Below are positions 48,718 through 56,673 of a stretch of DNA of 64,000 nucleotides, one piece after another (positions within the stretch are counted from its first letter, which is position 1; each line of letters begins with the position of its first letter). This DNA is from Pseudokineococcus marinus (GTDB taxonomy: Bacteria > Actinomycetota > Actinomycetes > Actinomycetales > Quadrisphaeraceae). The DNA is taken from positions 62,001 through 126,000 of the forward strand of contig NZ_JBBHZZ010000003.1 of assembly GCF_037482405.1 (NCBI RefSeq). The letters are read 5' to 3'. The position numbers were made by a program, and so were the translations under genes. The notes beneath the pieces were generated by a model. That model saw only the letters and a list, made by a program, of their open reading frames with translations. It was not told where the DNA came from and ran no database searches.

Positions 48718-49294
48718 CGCCGTCGTCGTCCCCGTGGTCGTCGTCCCCGTGGTCGTCGTCCCCGTCGTCGTCCCCGTCGTCGTCCGCGTCGTCGTCCCCG
48801 TGGTCGTCCCCGTGGTCGTCGTCGTACTCGACCGGGGCGGCCGGGGGCACGACGACCGGGGCCTCCTCGGCGGAGCCCGGAGCCGGGTCGGGGGCCGGGT
48901 CGGGAGCGGGGGCGGGCGACGGCTCGGGTCCGCCGTCCGGCCCCGAGCCGCCGTCCGGCCCCGACCCGTCGTCCGGCCCCGACCCGTCGTCCGGCCCCGA
49001 CCCGTCGCCCGGCCCCGACCCGTCGTCCGGCCCCGACCCGTCGTCCGGCCCCGACCCGTCGTCCGGCGCCGACGGGTCGGGCGAGGGCGTCGGCGCGGGG
49101 GAGGCTGCCGGGGTGGTGGGCGCGGTGGTGGGCGCGGTGGTGGGCTGGACCGCGCCCGCGGGCTCCTCGCCGACCACCACAGGGCCGCCGAGGGCGGGGG
49201 GCGCCGAGGTGCCCGGGACGACCTGGGCGATGGCGACGCCGGCGCCGAGGGCCGTGGCGACCGCCAGCACCGGCAGGAGGAGGCGCCTTCTCAT
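48707..49294 (-). CDS. secreted acidic repeat protein upstream of a sensor kinase
   Basis: 195 residues, family not recognised. Signal peptide 1-24 (RRRLLLPVLAVATALGAGVAIA). The middle has a Thr/Pro linker, then GSGPDD-type hexapeptide repeats (about seven in a row, residues ~78-120) encoded by 18-base tandem repeats at about 48950-49070, a Pro/Ala/Asp stretch, and a C-terminal third made almost only of Asp with regularly spaced His-Gly (DDDHGDDD). This tail could bind divalent cations. ATG start lies 33 bases from a direct-repeat operator. Coupled to the kinase, it may act as ligand trap or sensor partner; that is inference. Confidence 0.6.
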   Translation of the reverse strand: MRRRLLLPVLAVATALGAGVAIAQVVPGTSAPPALGGPVVVGEEPAGAVQPTTAPTTAPTTPAASPAPTPSPDPSAPDDGSGPDDGSGPDDGSGPGDGSGPDDGSGPDDGSGPDGGSGPDGGPEPSPAPAPDPAPDPAPGSAEEAPVVVPPAAPVEYDDDHGDDHGDDDADDDGDDDGDDDHGDDDHGDDDGDDR

Positions 49295-49326
49295 GCGGCG
49301 AGTGTGACCGCCCGGTGCGCCCGGGA

Positions 49327-49357
49327 GCGTGAGAGACGGATGAGAGACCTCTCACGC
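49327..49357 (-). promoter_or_regulatory. direct-repeat operator before the OmpR-type operon
   Basis: On the minus strand TCTCTCA-TCCG-TCTCTCA places two identical heptamers 11 bases apart, one helical turn, as OmpR/PhoB regulators like. The outer bases GCGTGAGAG and CTCTCACGC also make a 9-bp inverted repeat. Lies 33-63 bases before ATG 49294. Confidence 0.55.
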
Positions 49358-49378
49358 GCGGGCCGGTCGTGCCGGTCG

Positions 49379-50254
49379 TCAGTCGGTGAACTCGTGCTCC
49401 GCCGCGGGGAAGGAGCCGTCCTCGACGTCCGCCGCGAAGGCCGCCGCGGCACGGCCCAGCTCGCCCCGCAGGTCGGCGTAGCGCTTGACGAAGCGCGGCG
49501 TGCGGCCGCCCCCGAGCCCGGCCATGTCGGTGACGACGAGGACCTGGGCGTCCGCCCCGGGCCCGGCGCCGATGCCGACCACGGGCACGGCCAGCTCGCG
49601 GGCCAGCCGCTCGGCGACCGCGGAGGGCACCATCTCGACGACGACGGCGAAGGCGCCGGCGTCCTGCAGCGCCAGCGCGTCCGCGAGGAGGCGGTCGGCG
49701 TCGTCGCCGCGGCCCTGGACGCGGTAGCCGCCCAGGGCGTGCTCGGACTGCGGGGTGAAGCCGACGTGGCCCATGACGGGCACCCCGGCGTCGACGAGCG
49801 CGCGCACCGACGGGGCGACGGCGGCGCCGCCCTCGAGCTTGACCGCCGCGGCGCCGCCCTCCTTGAGCATGCGCACACCGGTCGCCAGCGCCTGCGCGGG
49901 CCCCTCCTGGTAGCTGCCGAAGGGCAGGTCCGCGACGACGAGCGCCCGCGCCGTCCCGCGCACGACGGCGCGCGTGAGCACGAGCATCTCCTCGACCGTG
50001 ACGGCGAGGGTCGACGTCTGCCCGAGCACGGTCGTGCCCGCCGAGTCGCCGACGAGCAGCACGGGCACGCCCGCGTCGTCGAGCGCGGAGGCGGTGAGCG
50101 CGTCGTAGGCGGTGAGCATCGCCCAGCGGCGGCCCTCGGCCTTCCACCCCTGCAGGGTCGTCGTCCGGACGACGCGGGGCGTGCGGGCGGGCGCCGCCGG
50201 GGGTCCGCCGGGCGTCGTCGGCGGTGAGCCGTAGGGCGCCGGCTGCTCGCTCAC
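49379..50254 (-). CDS. panB: 3-methyl-2-oxobutanoate hydroxymethyltransferase
   Basis: 291 residues, TIM-barrel enzyme that makes ketopantoate for pantothenate and coenzyme A. MLTAYDALTASALDDAGVPVLLVGDSAG, VVADLPFGSYQ, AVKLEGG, GHVGFTPQS and VPVVGIGAGPGADAQVLVVTDM are family motifs, with Asp residues for Mg2+ and the catalytic Glu of VVVEMVP. GTG 50254 overlaps the nadE stop (GTGA). The first ~30 residues are a Pro/Ala-rich extension. Confidence 0.95.
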   Translation of the reverse strand: MSEQPAPYGSPPTTPGGPPAAPARTPRVVRTTTLQGWKAEGRRWAMLTAYDALTASALDDAGVPVLLVGDSAGTTVLGQTSTLAVTVEEMLVLTRAVVRGTARALVVADLPFGSYQEGPAQALATGVRMLKEGGAAAVKLEGGAAVAPSVRALVDAGVPVMGHVGFTPQSEHALGGYRVQGRGDDADRLLADALALQDAGAFAVVVEMVPSAVAERLARELAVPVVGIGAGPGADAQVLVVTDMAGLGGGRTPRFVKRYADLRGELGRAAAAFAADVEDGSFPAAEHEFTD

Positions 50255-52062
50255 TCGTCCTCCTCGCGCCAGTGCGTCGTGATGGGCAGGCGGCGGTCGC
50301 GCCCGAAGGCGACGGCGGTCGTCTTCGGGCCGGGGGCGCCCTGGCGCCGCTTCCACTCGGCGCGGTCGACGAGGCCGACGACCTTCTCCACGTCCTCGAG
50401 GGCGTGGCCCGCCTCGAGGAGCTCCGAGCGGCCCATGGCGCGCACCACGTAGTCCTCGAGCAGCGCGTCGAGGACGTCGTACTCGGGCAGGGAGTCCTGG
50501 TCAGTCTGGTCGGGGCGCAGCTCGGCCGACGGGGCCTTGGTGATGGAGGCCTCCGGGATGGGCTCCCGCTCCCCGCGGGCCCGGGCGTCGGCGTCGCGCC
50601 AGCGGGCGAGTCGCCACACGTCGGTCTTGGCGACGTCCTTGAGCGGCGCGTACCCGCCGACCGAGTCGCCGTAGATCGTCGAGTAGCCGACCGACAGCTC
50701 GCTCTTGTTCGACGTCGTCAGGACGAGCTGGCCCTCGGAGTTCGAGACGCCCATGAGCAGGGTGCCGCGCACCCGCGCCTGCAGGTTCTCCTCGGCGACG
50801 CCGCTCATCGGCACGTTCGCGAGGAAGGCCTCGACCATCGGTGCGACGGGGTGCACGCGGTAGTCGATCCCGAGGCGCTCGGCGAGGTCGTCGGCGTCGC
50901 TGCGCGAGTGCTCGGTCGAGTACGCGCTCGGCATGGAGATCCCCACCACGCCCTCCGCGCCCAGGGCGTCGACGGCGAGGGCGGCGCAGACCGCCGAGTC
51001 GATGCCGCCGGAGAGCCCGAGCAGGACCTGGCGGAAGCCGTTCTTGCGGACGTAGTCGCCGAGGCCGAGCACGAGCGCGGCCCACAGCTCCGCCATGTCC
51101 TCGAGCGGCTCCGCGAGGGGCGCGGGCACGGGCTCGCGCGCGGGCGCGGGCTCCTGCGAGACGACGACGCGCTGCACCCGCTCGACGTCGGGCGGGCTCG
51201 GGTCGCCCTCCGGGAGGTCGAGGTCGACGACGAGGAGCTGCTCGGCGAAGGCCTCGCCGCGGGCGAGCACCTCGCCGTCCGGGGCCACGACGACGGAGCC
51301 GCCGTCGAAGACGAGGTCGTCCTGCCCGCCGACGCTGTTGACGTAGGCGAGGACGGCCTCCGCCTCGTGGGCGCGCCGCCGGCACAGCGCCAGGCGGGTG
51401 TCGTCCTTGGCGCGCTCGAAGGGGGAGGCGTTGAGGACGACGAGGAGCTCGGCGTCGGCCTCGCGGGCGGCCGCGACGGGGCCGCCCTCCTGCCAGAGGT
51501 CCTCGCAGACGGCGACGGCGACGTCGACGCCGCGCACGCGGGCGACGAGGAGGTCGCGGCCGGGCACGAAGATCCGGAACTCGTCGAAGACGCCGTAGTT
51601 CGGCAGGTGGTGCTTGGCGTACCGGCCGACCTGCCGGCCGCCGTGGAGCAGCGCGGCGCAGTTCTGCGGCAGGCCCTTCGGCACGCCCGTGGCGCCGCTC
51701 TCGCTGCCGGCGGACTCCTCGCCCCCGCCCTCCCGCTGGCCGCGCCCGGCCGCGCTGACGCCCTCGGCGACGGGGCCCGAGGCGCGGTCGACGTAGCCGA
51801 CGAGGACGGGCAGGTCGCCGAGCCCGTCCGCGGCGAGGTCCTCGGCGAGGCGCCCGACCGCGGCGCGGGAGGCGTCGACGAACGAGCGCCGCAGCGCCAG
51901 GTCCTCCACCGGGTACCCGGTGAGCGCCAGCTCGGGCAGGACGAGGAGGTCGGCGCCCGCGGCCGCGGCCTCGGCGGCCGCGCGCCGGACGAGCGCCGCG
52001 TTGCCGTCGAGGTCGCCCACGGTGGTGTCGACCTGGGCCAGGGCGAGGCGCAGGGAGGGCAT
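50251..52062 (-). CDS. nadE: glutamine-dependent NAD+ synthetase
   Basis: 603 residues. The N-terminal nitrilase-like glutaminase has Glu in VLPELALTG, Lys in YAKHHLPNYGVFDE and nucleophile Cys186 in VAVCEDLW; the C-terminal synthetase has the P-loop LGLSGGIDSA near residue 350 and YSTIYGDSVGGYAPLKDV. Amidates nicotinic acid adenine dinucleotide. An Arg/Glu/Gly-rich insertion (GRGQREGGGEESAG) lies near residue 110. ATG 52062 is set by a -10 box 6 bases upstream. Forms an operon with panB, joining two cofactor pathways. Confidence 0.95.
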   Translation of the reverse strand: MPSLRLALAQVDTTVGDLDGNAALVRRAAAEAAAAGADLLVLPELALTGYPVEDLALRRSFVDASRAAVGRLAEDLAADGLGDLPVLVGYVDRASGPVAEGVSAAGRGQREGGGEESAGSESGATGVPKGLPQNCAALLHGGRQVGRYAKHHLPNYGVFDEFRIFVPGRDLLVARVRGVDVAVAVCEDLWQEGGPVAAAREADAELLVVLNASPFERAKDDTRLALCRRRAHEAEAVLAYVNSVGGQDDLVFDGGSVVVAPDGEVLARGEAFAEQLLVVDLDLPEGDPSPPDVERVQRVVVSQEPAPAREPVPAPLAEPLEDMAELWAALVLGLGDYVRKNGFRQVLLGLSGGIDSAVCAALAVDALGAEGVVGISMPSAYSTEHSRSDADDLAERLGIDYRVHPVAPMVEAFLANVPMSGVAEENLQARVRGTLLMGVSNSEGQLVLTTSNKSELSVGYSTIYGDSVGGYAPLKDVAKTDVWRLARWRDADARARGEREPIPEASITKAPSAELRPDQTDQDSLPEYDVLDALLEDYVVRAMGRSELLEAGHALEDVEKVVGLVDRAEWKRRQGAPGPKTTAVAFGRDRRLPITTHWREEDE

Positions 52063-52068
52063 GCCGCG

Positions 52069-52074
52069 AGCGTA
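52069..52074 (-). promoter_or_regulatory. -10 box of leaderless nadE-panB
   Basis: TACGCT on the minus strand, then CGCGGC, then ATG 52062. Same hexamer spacer CGCGGC as at 14263 and 18738. Confidence 0.6.
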
Positions 52075-52243
52075 GCCACGGCGACCCGGGGGTGGGGGGG
52101 GGGGGGGGGACAGAGAGAGCGAGNNNNNNNNNNNNNNNNNNNNNNNNNNNNNNNNNNNNNNNNNNNNNNNNNNNNNNNNNNNNNNNNNNNNNNNNNNNNN
52201 NNNNNNNNNNNNNNNNNNNNNNNAGCCACGGCGACCCGGGGGT
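52074..52243. other. assembly gap with duplicated ends and a poly-G artefact
   Basis: 100 Ns at 52124-52223. The 20 bases at 52074-52093 are repeated exactly at 52224-52243. Before the gap the sequence departs into 16 Gs (52094-52109) and a purine run, which is not like the rest of the window. Most likely a low-quality contig end, with the real sequence continuing directly as in the right-hand copy. Confidence 0.75.
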
Positions 52244-52263
52244 CCGGGGCCCGCGGGCCCCGG
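52244..52263. promoter_or_regulatory. 20-base perfect GC palindrome
   Basis: CCGGGGCCCGCGGGCCCCGG equals its own reverse complement. It lies between divergent nadE and ppk2, so it is not a normal terminator; it probably caused the neighbouring assembly break. Confidence 0.5.
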
Positions 52264-52362
52264 ATCGCGCGACCGTCCTCGCCCCGCCACGGTGGGCCCT
52301 CACGACCCTCGAGCTCCCGCCGCCGGCGGACCCGCGGCCGGGGCGAGAGCGAGGAGGGTGCC

Positions 52363-53250
52363 GTGGGCGCGGCGAGGTCCCTGGAGGTCCCCCCGGGCAT
52401 GACGGTCGTCGACGACGAGGACGAGCCGGAGCTCGTCGACGCCGACGGCCGTCGTGTGGACACGTGGAGGGAGGGCTACCCCTACGACACCCGCATGCCC
52501 CGGGAGGAGTACGCCGTCGAGAAGCGGCGCCTGCAGATCGAGCTCCTCAAGCTGCAGCGCTGGGTCAAGAGCACGGGGGAGCGGCTGGTCGTCCTCTGCG
52601 AGGGACGCGACGCGGCCGGCAAGGGCGGCACGCTCAAGCGCTTCACCGAGCACCTCAACCCGCGGGGCGCCCGCGTGGTCGCGCTCGAGAAGCCGACCGA
52701 CCGCGAGTCGACGCAGTGGTACTTCCAGCGCTACGTCGCCCACCTGCCGGCCGCGGGCGAGATGGTCTTCTTCGACCGGTCCTGGTACACGCGGGCCGGT
52801 GTCGAGCGGGTCATGGGCTTCGCGACGCCGAGCGAGTACGACCGCTTCATGGCGCAGGTGCCGCTCTTCGAGCAGATGCTCGTCGAGGACGGCGTCCACC
52901 TCGTGAAGTTCTGGTTCTCCGTGACGCGGGCTGAGCAGCGCACCCGCTTCCTCATCCGGCAGATCGACCCGGTCCGGCAGTGGAAGCTCAGCCCGATGGA
53001 CCTCGAGAGCCTCGACCGCTGGGACGACTACACGGAGGCGAAGGAGGCGATGTTCGCCCGCACGGACCGCCCCTACGCCCGCTGGGTCGTCGTCAGCACC
53101 AACGACAAGAAGCGCGCCCGGCTCGAGGCCATGCGGGTGGTGCTGTCCCGGTTCGACTACGACGACAAGGACACCTCCGTCGTGGGGGAGCCCGACCCTC
53201 GCCTCGTCGTCCGGGCGCGCAGCATCCTCGAGGTGGACCGCCGCCCCTGA
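52363..53250 (+). CDS. ppk2: polyphosphate kinase 2
   Basis: 295 residues of the PPK2 family. Walker A GRDAAGKGGTLKRF with Lys87, then YVAHLPAAGEMVFFDRSWYTRAGVERVMGFAT and lid-region arginines (RTRFLIRQIDPVRQWKLSPMDLESL). Transfers phosphate between polyphosphate and nucleoside mono- or diphosphates; the class (I-III) is not certain. GTG 52363 has GAGGAGG 7 bases upstream. Divergent from nadE and followed closely by the converging MFS gene. Confidence 0.92.
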   Translation: MGAARSLEVPPGMTVVDDEDEPELVDADGRRVDTWREGYPYDTRMPREEYAVEKRRLQIELLKLQRWVKSTGERLVVLCEGRDAAGKGGTLKRFTEHLNPRGARVVALEKPTDRESTQWYFQRYVAHLPAAGEMVFFDRSWYTRAGVERVMGFATPSEYDRFMAQVPLFEQMLVEDGVHLVKFWFSVTRAEQRTRFLIRQIDPVRQWKLSPMDLESLDRWDDYTEAKEAMFARTDRPYARWVVVSTNDKKRARLEAMRVVLSRFDYDDKDTSVVGEPDPRLVVRARSILEVDRRP

Positions 53251-53263
53251 GGCGGGGGAGCGG

Positions 53264-54916
53264 TCAGGAGCGCTCGCTCGTGCGGCTCGCCCGCCCCGCG
53301 TCGGCGCTGTCGTCGCCGCGCTCCCCGCCGTCGTCGCCGCCGTCGGCCCGCTGCTCGCGCCGCTCGGCGCGCAGGTCGGCGACAGCGGGCACGAGGGCCA
53401 GGAGGACGAGCGCCACGGCCACGAGCAGGCTGGCCGACAGGGCCCGCCCGTAGTCCTGCGCGTCGCCGCCACCGCCACCGCCGCCGGAGGCCGCGACGAC
53501 GCCGAAGTAGACGGCGCCGACGAGGGCGATGCCCACGGAGGAGCCGATGCGCTGGCTCGTCTGCAGGACCCCGCTGGCCGAGCCCGAGCTCTTCGGGTCC
53601 ACGACCGACAGGGTCAGCGTCGTGTTGGGGGAGATGACCACGCCGCTGCCCGCGCCGCCGACGAGGAGCGGGACGACGAGGGCGAGGCCCAGCTGCCAGG
53701 GCTCGAGGGAGCCCGACAGGGTGGCCACGACGGCGAGCACCCCGAGGAGGCCGACGGCCACCGCCGCCAGCCCGCCGACGACGAGGCGGCGGCCGAGCCG
53801 CGAGACGGCGCGCCCGGCGATGACGGGGGTGATGGCGCCGCCGACGGCGAACGGCGTCTGGGTCAGGCCGGCCTCGAGGGGTGACATGCCGAGGCCGTCC
53901 TGGAGGTAGATCGACAGGACGAAGAAGATCGTCGTGAAGCCGGTGAAGTAGACGAGGCCCACGAGCACGCCGTTGCGGTACCGGCTCTCGCGGAAGAGCG
54001 CGAGGTCGACGACGGCGTCGCGCCCGGCGCGCCCGCGCCGCCGCTCCCAGCGCACGAAGGCCACGGCCAGCGCCGCCGACCCGACCCACAGGGCCGCCCA
54101 GGCGACCGCGGACGGCTGCTCGAGGAGGGGGAGGAGCAGCGCGGTGAGGGTCAGGGCGAGCAGCGCGACGCCGACGACGTCGACCTGCGGTCGGCGCCCG
54201 CCGTCGTCCGCCGGGCGACCGGCCGGGAGCCACCGCATCGCCAGGACGACGCCCGCGACGCCGATGGGGATGTTGACGAAGAAGACGAGGCGCCAGGACG
54301 ACGGGTCGGGGTCGAGCGAGAGGATCGTCCCGCCGAGGAGGGGGCCCACCGCCGTCGACAGGCCGATGCTCGTGCCGAGGAGGCCGAAGGCCCGCCCGCG
54401 CTCCGGCCCGGAGAACAGCGACTGGATGAAGGCCGCCACCTGGGGCTGCAGGAGGCCGCCGCCGACCCCCTGCAGCAGGCGGAAGGCGAGCAGCCAGCCG
54501 GGGGAGGGCGCCAGTCCGCACGCGAGGCTCGCCAGGGTGAAGGTCGCGAGCCCCGCGACGAAGACCCTCCGGCGCCCGTGCGCGTCGCCGAGCCGTCCCG
54601 CCGGGACGAGCACGAGGCCGAAGGCCAGCGCGTAGCCGGACAGCACCCACTGCAGGTCGCTGCCGCTGGCGCCCAGGTCCTGGCTGATCGAGGGGAGGGC
54701 GACGTTGATGATCGAGACGTCGAGCAGCGTCATGAAGCCCGACACGAGGCAGACCGCCAGCGCCTTCCAGCGGCGCGGGTCCTGGCCCGACGCGTCCCCC
54801 TGCTCGCGTCCCCGGCCGTCGCACTCTCCGCCGCGAGGACGCGGGGTGCGGCTCTCGTCGATGCCGTCGCCGGGCTCGGGGTGCGCCTGCGGGGACTGCC
54901 GGGGAGTGCTCGTCAC
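53264..54916 (-). CDS. MFS exporter of the DHA2 (EmrB/QacA) family
   Basis: 550 residues with about 14 membrane helices. LDVSIINVALPSISQDLG is the DHA2 motif D1 at about residue 60, GRLGDAHGRRRVFVAG motif A, and LGGTILSLDPDPSSWRLVFFVNIPIG a region typical of EmrB-like drug exporters. The C-terminal ~45 residues are charged (Arg/Asp/Gly-rich). GTG 54916 is set by a -10 box 6 bases upstream. No TetR-type repressor gene is adjacent. Substrate unknown. Confidence 0.9.
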   Translation of the reverse strand: MTSTPRQSPQAHPEPGDGIDESRTPRPRGGECDGRGREQGDASGQDPRRWKALAVCLVSGFMTLLDVSIINVALPSISQDLGASGSDLQWVLSGYALAFGLVLVPAGRLGDAHGRRRVFVAGLATFTLASLACGLAPSPGWLLAFRLLQGVGGGLLQPQVAAFIQSLFSGPERGRAFGLLGTSIGLSTAVGPLLGGTILSLDPDPSSWRLVFFVNIPIGVAGVVLAMRWLPAGRPADDGGRRPQVDVVGVALLALTLTALLLPLLEQPSAVAWAALWVGSAALAVAFVRWERRRGRAGRDAVVDLALFRESRYRNGVLVGLVYFTGFTTIFFVLSIYLQDGLGMSPLEAGLTQTPFAVGGAITPVIAGRAVSRLGRRLVVGGLAAVAVGLLGVLAVVATLSGSLEPWQLGLALVVPLLVGGAGSGVVISPNTTLTLSVVDPKSSGSASGVLQTSQRIGSSVGIALVGAVYFGVVAASGGGGGGGDAQDYGRALSASLLVAVALVLLALVPAVADLRAERREQRADGGDDGGERGDDSADAGRASRTSERS

Positions 54917-54922
54917 GCCGGG

Positions 54923-54928
54923 ACGGTA
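54923..54928 (-). promoter_or_regulatory. -10 box of leaderless MFS gene
   Basis: TACCGT on the minus strand, then CCCGGC, then GTG 54916. Confidence 0.55.
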
Positions 54929-54971
54929 TGCCGGGGCACGCGACTCCACCCCTCGGGAGCACGGGGCCGCC

Positions 54972-55122
54972 GGAGGACGGGCTGGCGGAGGACTGGCTGG
55001 TGGAGGACGGGCTGGCGGGTCCCGGGCTACGAGGTCACGGGTCGCCGGGCCACGGGTCGCGGGGCCACGGGTCGCGGGGTCACGGGCTGCGAGGTCATGG
55101 GCGACGGGGCCGCGGGCTGCCG
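54972..55122. repeat. two back-to-back arrays of 15-bp repeats upstream of glnA-type gene
   Basis: Three units like GGAGGACGGGCTGGC (54972-55016) are followed, after one extra base, by seven units like GGCCACGGGTCGCGG (55018-55122), two of them identical. They fill much of the 376-base region between the MFS gene and the glutamine synthetase gene. No gene is supported there; the remaining 170 bases before the ATG show nothing recognisable. Confidence 0.8.
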
Positions 55123-55292
55123 GGTCTCCGGGGCGCGCCGCTGGCAGGATGGGCGCCGCGCCCGCGGGCGCACCGCGCACGTCGCCGGGACGAGGTCCGC
55201 AGGACCAGGCCCGGCGGCCGGTGGCCCGCCCGCACGGGTCGCCGCGCCCGAGGGGCGAGCGCGGCCCGGCACCGGCGAAGGGATGGGGACGG

Positions 55293-56663
55293 ATGGACCG
55301 CCAGCAGGAGTTCGTGCTCCGGTCGATCGAGGAGCGCGACATCCGCTTCGTCCGGCTGTGGTTCAGCGACGTGCTGGGCGGCCTGAAGTCGGTGGCCATC
55401 GCGCCCGCGGAGCTCGAGGGCGCCTTCTCCGAGGGCATCGGCTTCGACGGCAGCTCGATCGAGGGCCTGGCGCGGCGGTCGGAGGCCGACATGATCGCCC
55501 GGCCCGACCCGTCGACCTTCCAGGTGCTCCCGTGGCGCGGCGACGGCGGCAGCGCGGGCACCGCGCGCATGTTCTGCGACGTCCTCACGCCCGACGGCGA
55601 GCCGGCGCTCGCGGACTCCCGCAACGTGCTCAAGCGCACCCTGTCGCGGGCGGCGGAGAAGGGCTTCACCTTCTACACGCACCCCGAGATCGAGTTCTAC
55701 CTCTTCCGGGGCACGCCCGCGGACAGCGTGGGCGACGGTCGGACGGACCCGGTGCACCCGCCGGTCCCCGTCGACACCATGGGCTACTTCGACCACGTGG
55801 CGGGGGGCGCGACGCACGACTTCCGGCGGGCGGCCATCGCGATGCTCGAGGCCATGGGCATCTCGGTGGAGTTCAGCCACCACGAGGCCGGCCCCGGGCA
55901 GAACGAGATCGACCTGCGGTACGCCGACGCGCTGACGACCGCCGACAACGTCATGACGTTCCGCACCGTCGTCAAGGAGGTGGCGCTGCAGCAGGGCGTC
56001 TACGCCTCCTTCATGCCGAAGCCCCTGGCCGACCAGCCGGGCAGCGGCATGCACACGCACCTGTCCCTCTTCGAGGGCGACCGCAACGCCTTCCACGAGC
56101 CCGGCGCCAAGTACGAGCTCAGCGCGACGGCGCGCCACTTCATCGCCGGCCTCCTGCGGCACGCGCCCGAGACGACGCTCATCACGAGCCAGTTCGTCAA
56201 CAGCTACAAGCGGCTGTGGGGCGGGTCCGAGGCGCCCTCGGACATCGCGTGGGGGCACAACAACCGCTCGGGGCTCGTGCGGGTGCCGATGTACAAGCCC
56301 GGCAAGGCGCAGTCGGCGCGCGTGGAGCACCGAGGCATCGACGCGGCGGCCAACCCCTACCTGGCGTACGCCGTCCTGCTGGCGGCCGGCCTCAAGGGCG
56401 TCGAGGAGGAGTACCCGCTCGCCGAGGGCGTCGACGAGGACGTGGCGCTGCTGTCCGGGGCCGAGCGGCGAGCGATGGGCATCGGCCAGCTCCCGGCCAG
56501 CCTCGACCACGCGATCTCGCTCACCGAGGGCAGCGAGCTCGTCGCGGAGACGCTGGGGGAGAGCATGTTCGAGCACGTGCTGCGCAACAAGCGCGCCGAG
56601 TGGGTCGACTACCGGGCGCAGGTGACGCCGTTCGAGCTCCGCCGCTTCCTGTCCTGGCTCTGA
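55293..56663 (+). CDS. glnA: glutamine synthetase family protein (GlnA2-like)
   Basis: 456 residues, class I glutamine synthetase fold. RLWFSDVLGGLKSVAIAPAEL and EGIGFDGSSIEGLARRSEADMIARPDP are the N-terminal beta-grasp; metal and substrate residues sit in HPEIEFYLF, HHEAGPGQNEID and GSGMHTHLSLF. The adenylylation loop NLYDLPPEE of GlnA1 is absent; the C-terminus is short. Length and neighbourhood next to glnE resemble GlnA2 of mycobacteria (Rv2222c by Rv2221c). ATG 55293 has GGGGA upstream. Makes glutamine from glutamate and ammonia, or an analogous gamma-glutamyl amide. Confidence 0.92.
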   Translation: MDRQQEFVLRSIEERDIRFVRLWFSDVLGGLKSVAIAPAELEGAFSEGIGFDGSSIEGLARRSEADMIARPDPSTFQVLPWRGDGGSAGTARMFCDVLTPDGEPALADSRNVLKRTLSRAAEKGFTFYTHPEIEFYLFRGTPADSVGDGRTDPVHPPVPVDTMGYFDHVAGGATHDFRRAAIAMLEAMGISVEFSHHEAGPGQNEIDLRYADALTTADNVMTFRTVVKEVALQQGVYASFMPKPLADQPGSGMHTHLSLFEGDRNAFHEPGAKYELSATARHFIAGLLRHAPETTLITSQFVNSYKRLWGGSEAPSDIAWGHNNRSGLVRVPMYKPGKAQSARVEHRGIDAAANPYLAYAVLLAAGLKGVEEEYPLAEGVDEDVALLSGAERRAMGIGQLPASLDHAISLTEGSELVAETLGESMFEHVLRNKRAEWVDYRAQVTPFELRRFLSWL

Positions 56664-56673
56664 GGTCGACGAC

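Noticed and set aside
52094..52123. G-quadruplex made by the 16-G run
   Set aside because: The run sits at a contig end beside duplicated sequence and is more simply a sequencing artefact.
54928..55386. A collagen-like RGHG repeat protein in the plus frame
   Set aside because: The peptide repeat is only the 15-bp DNA repeat read in frame; it runs into the GlnA-like gene in another frame and has no start signal.
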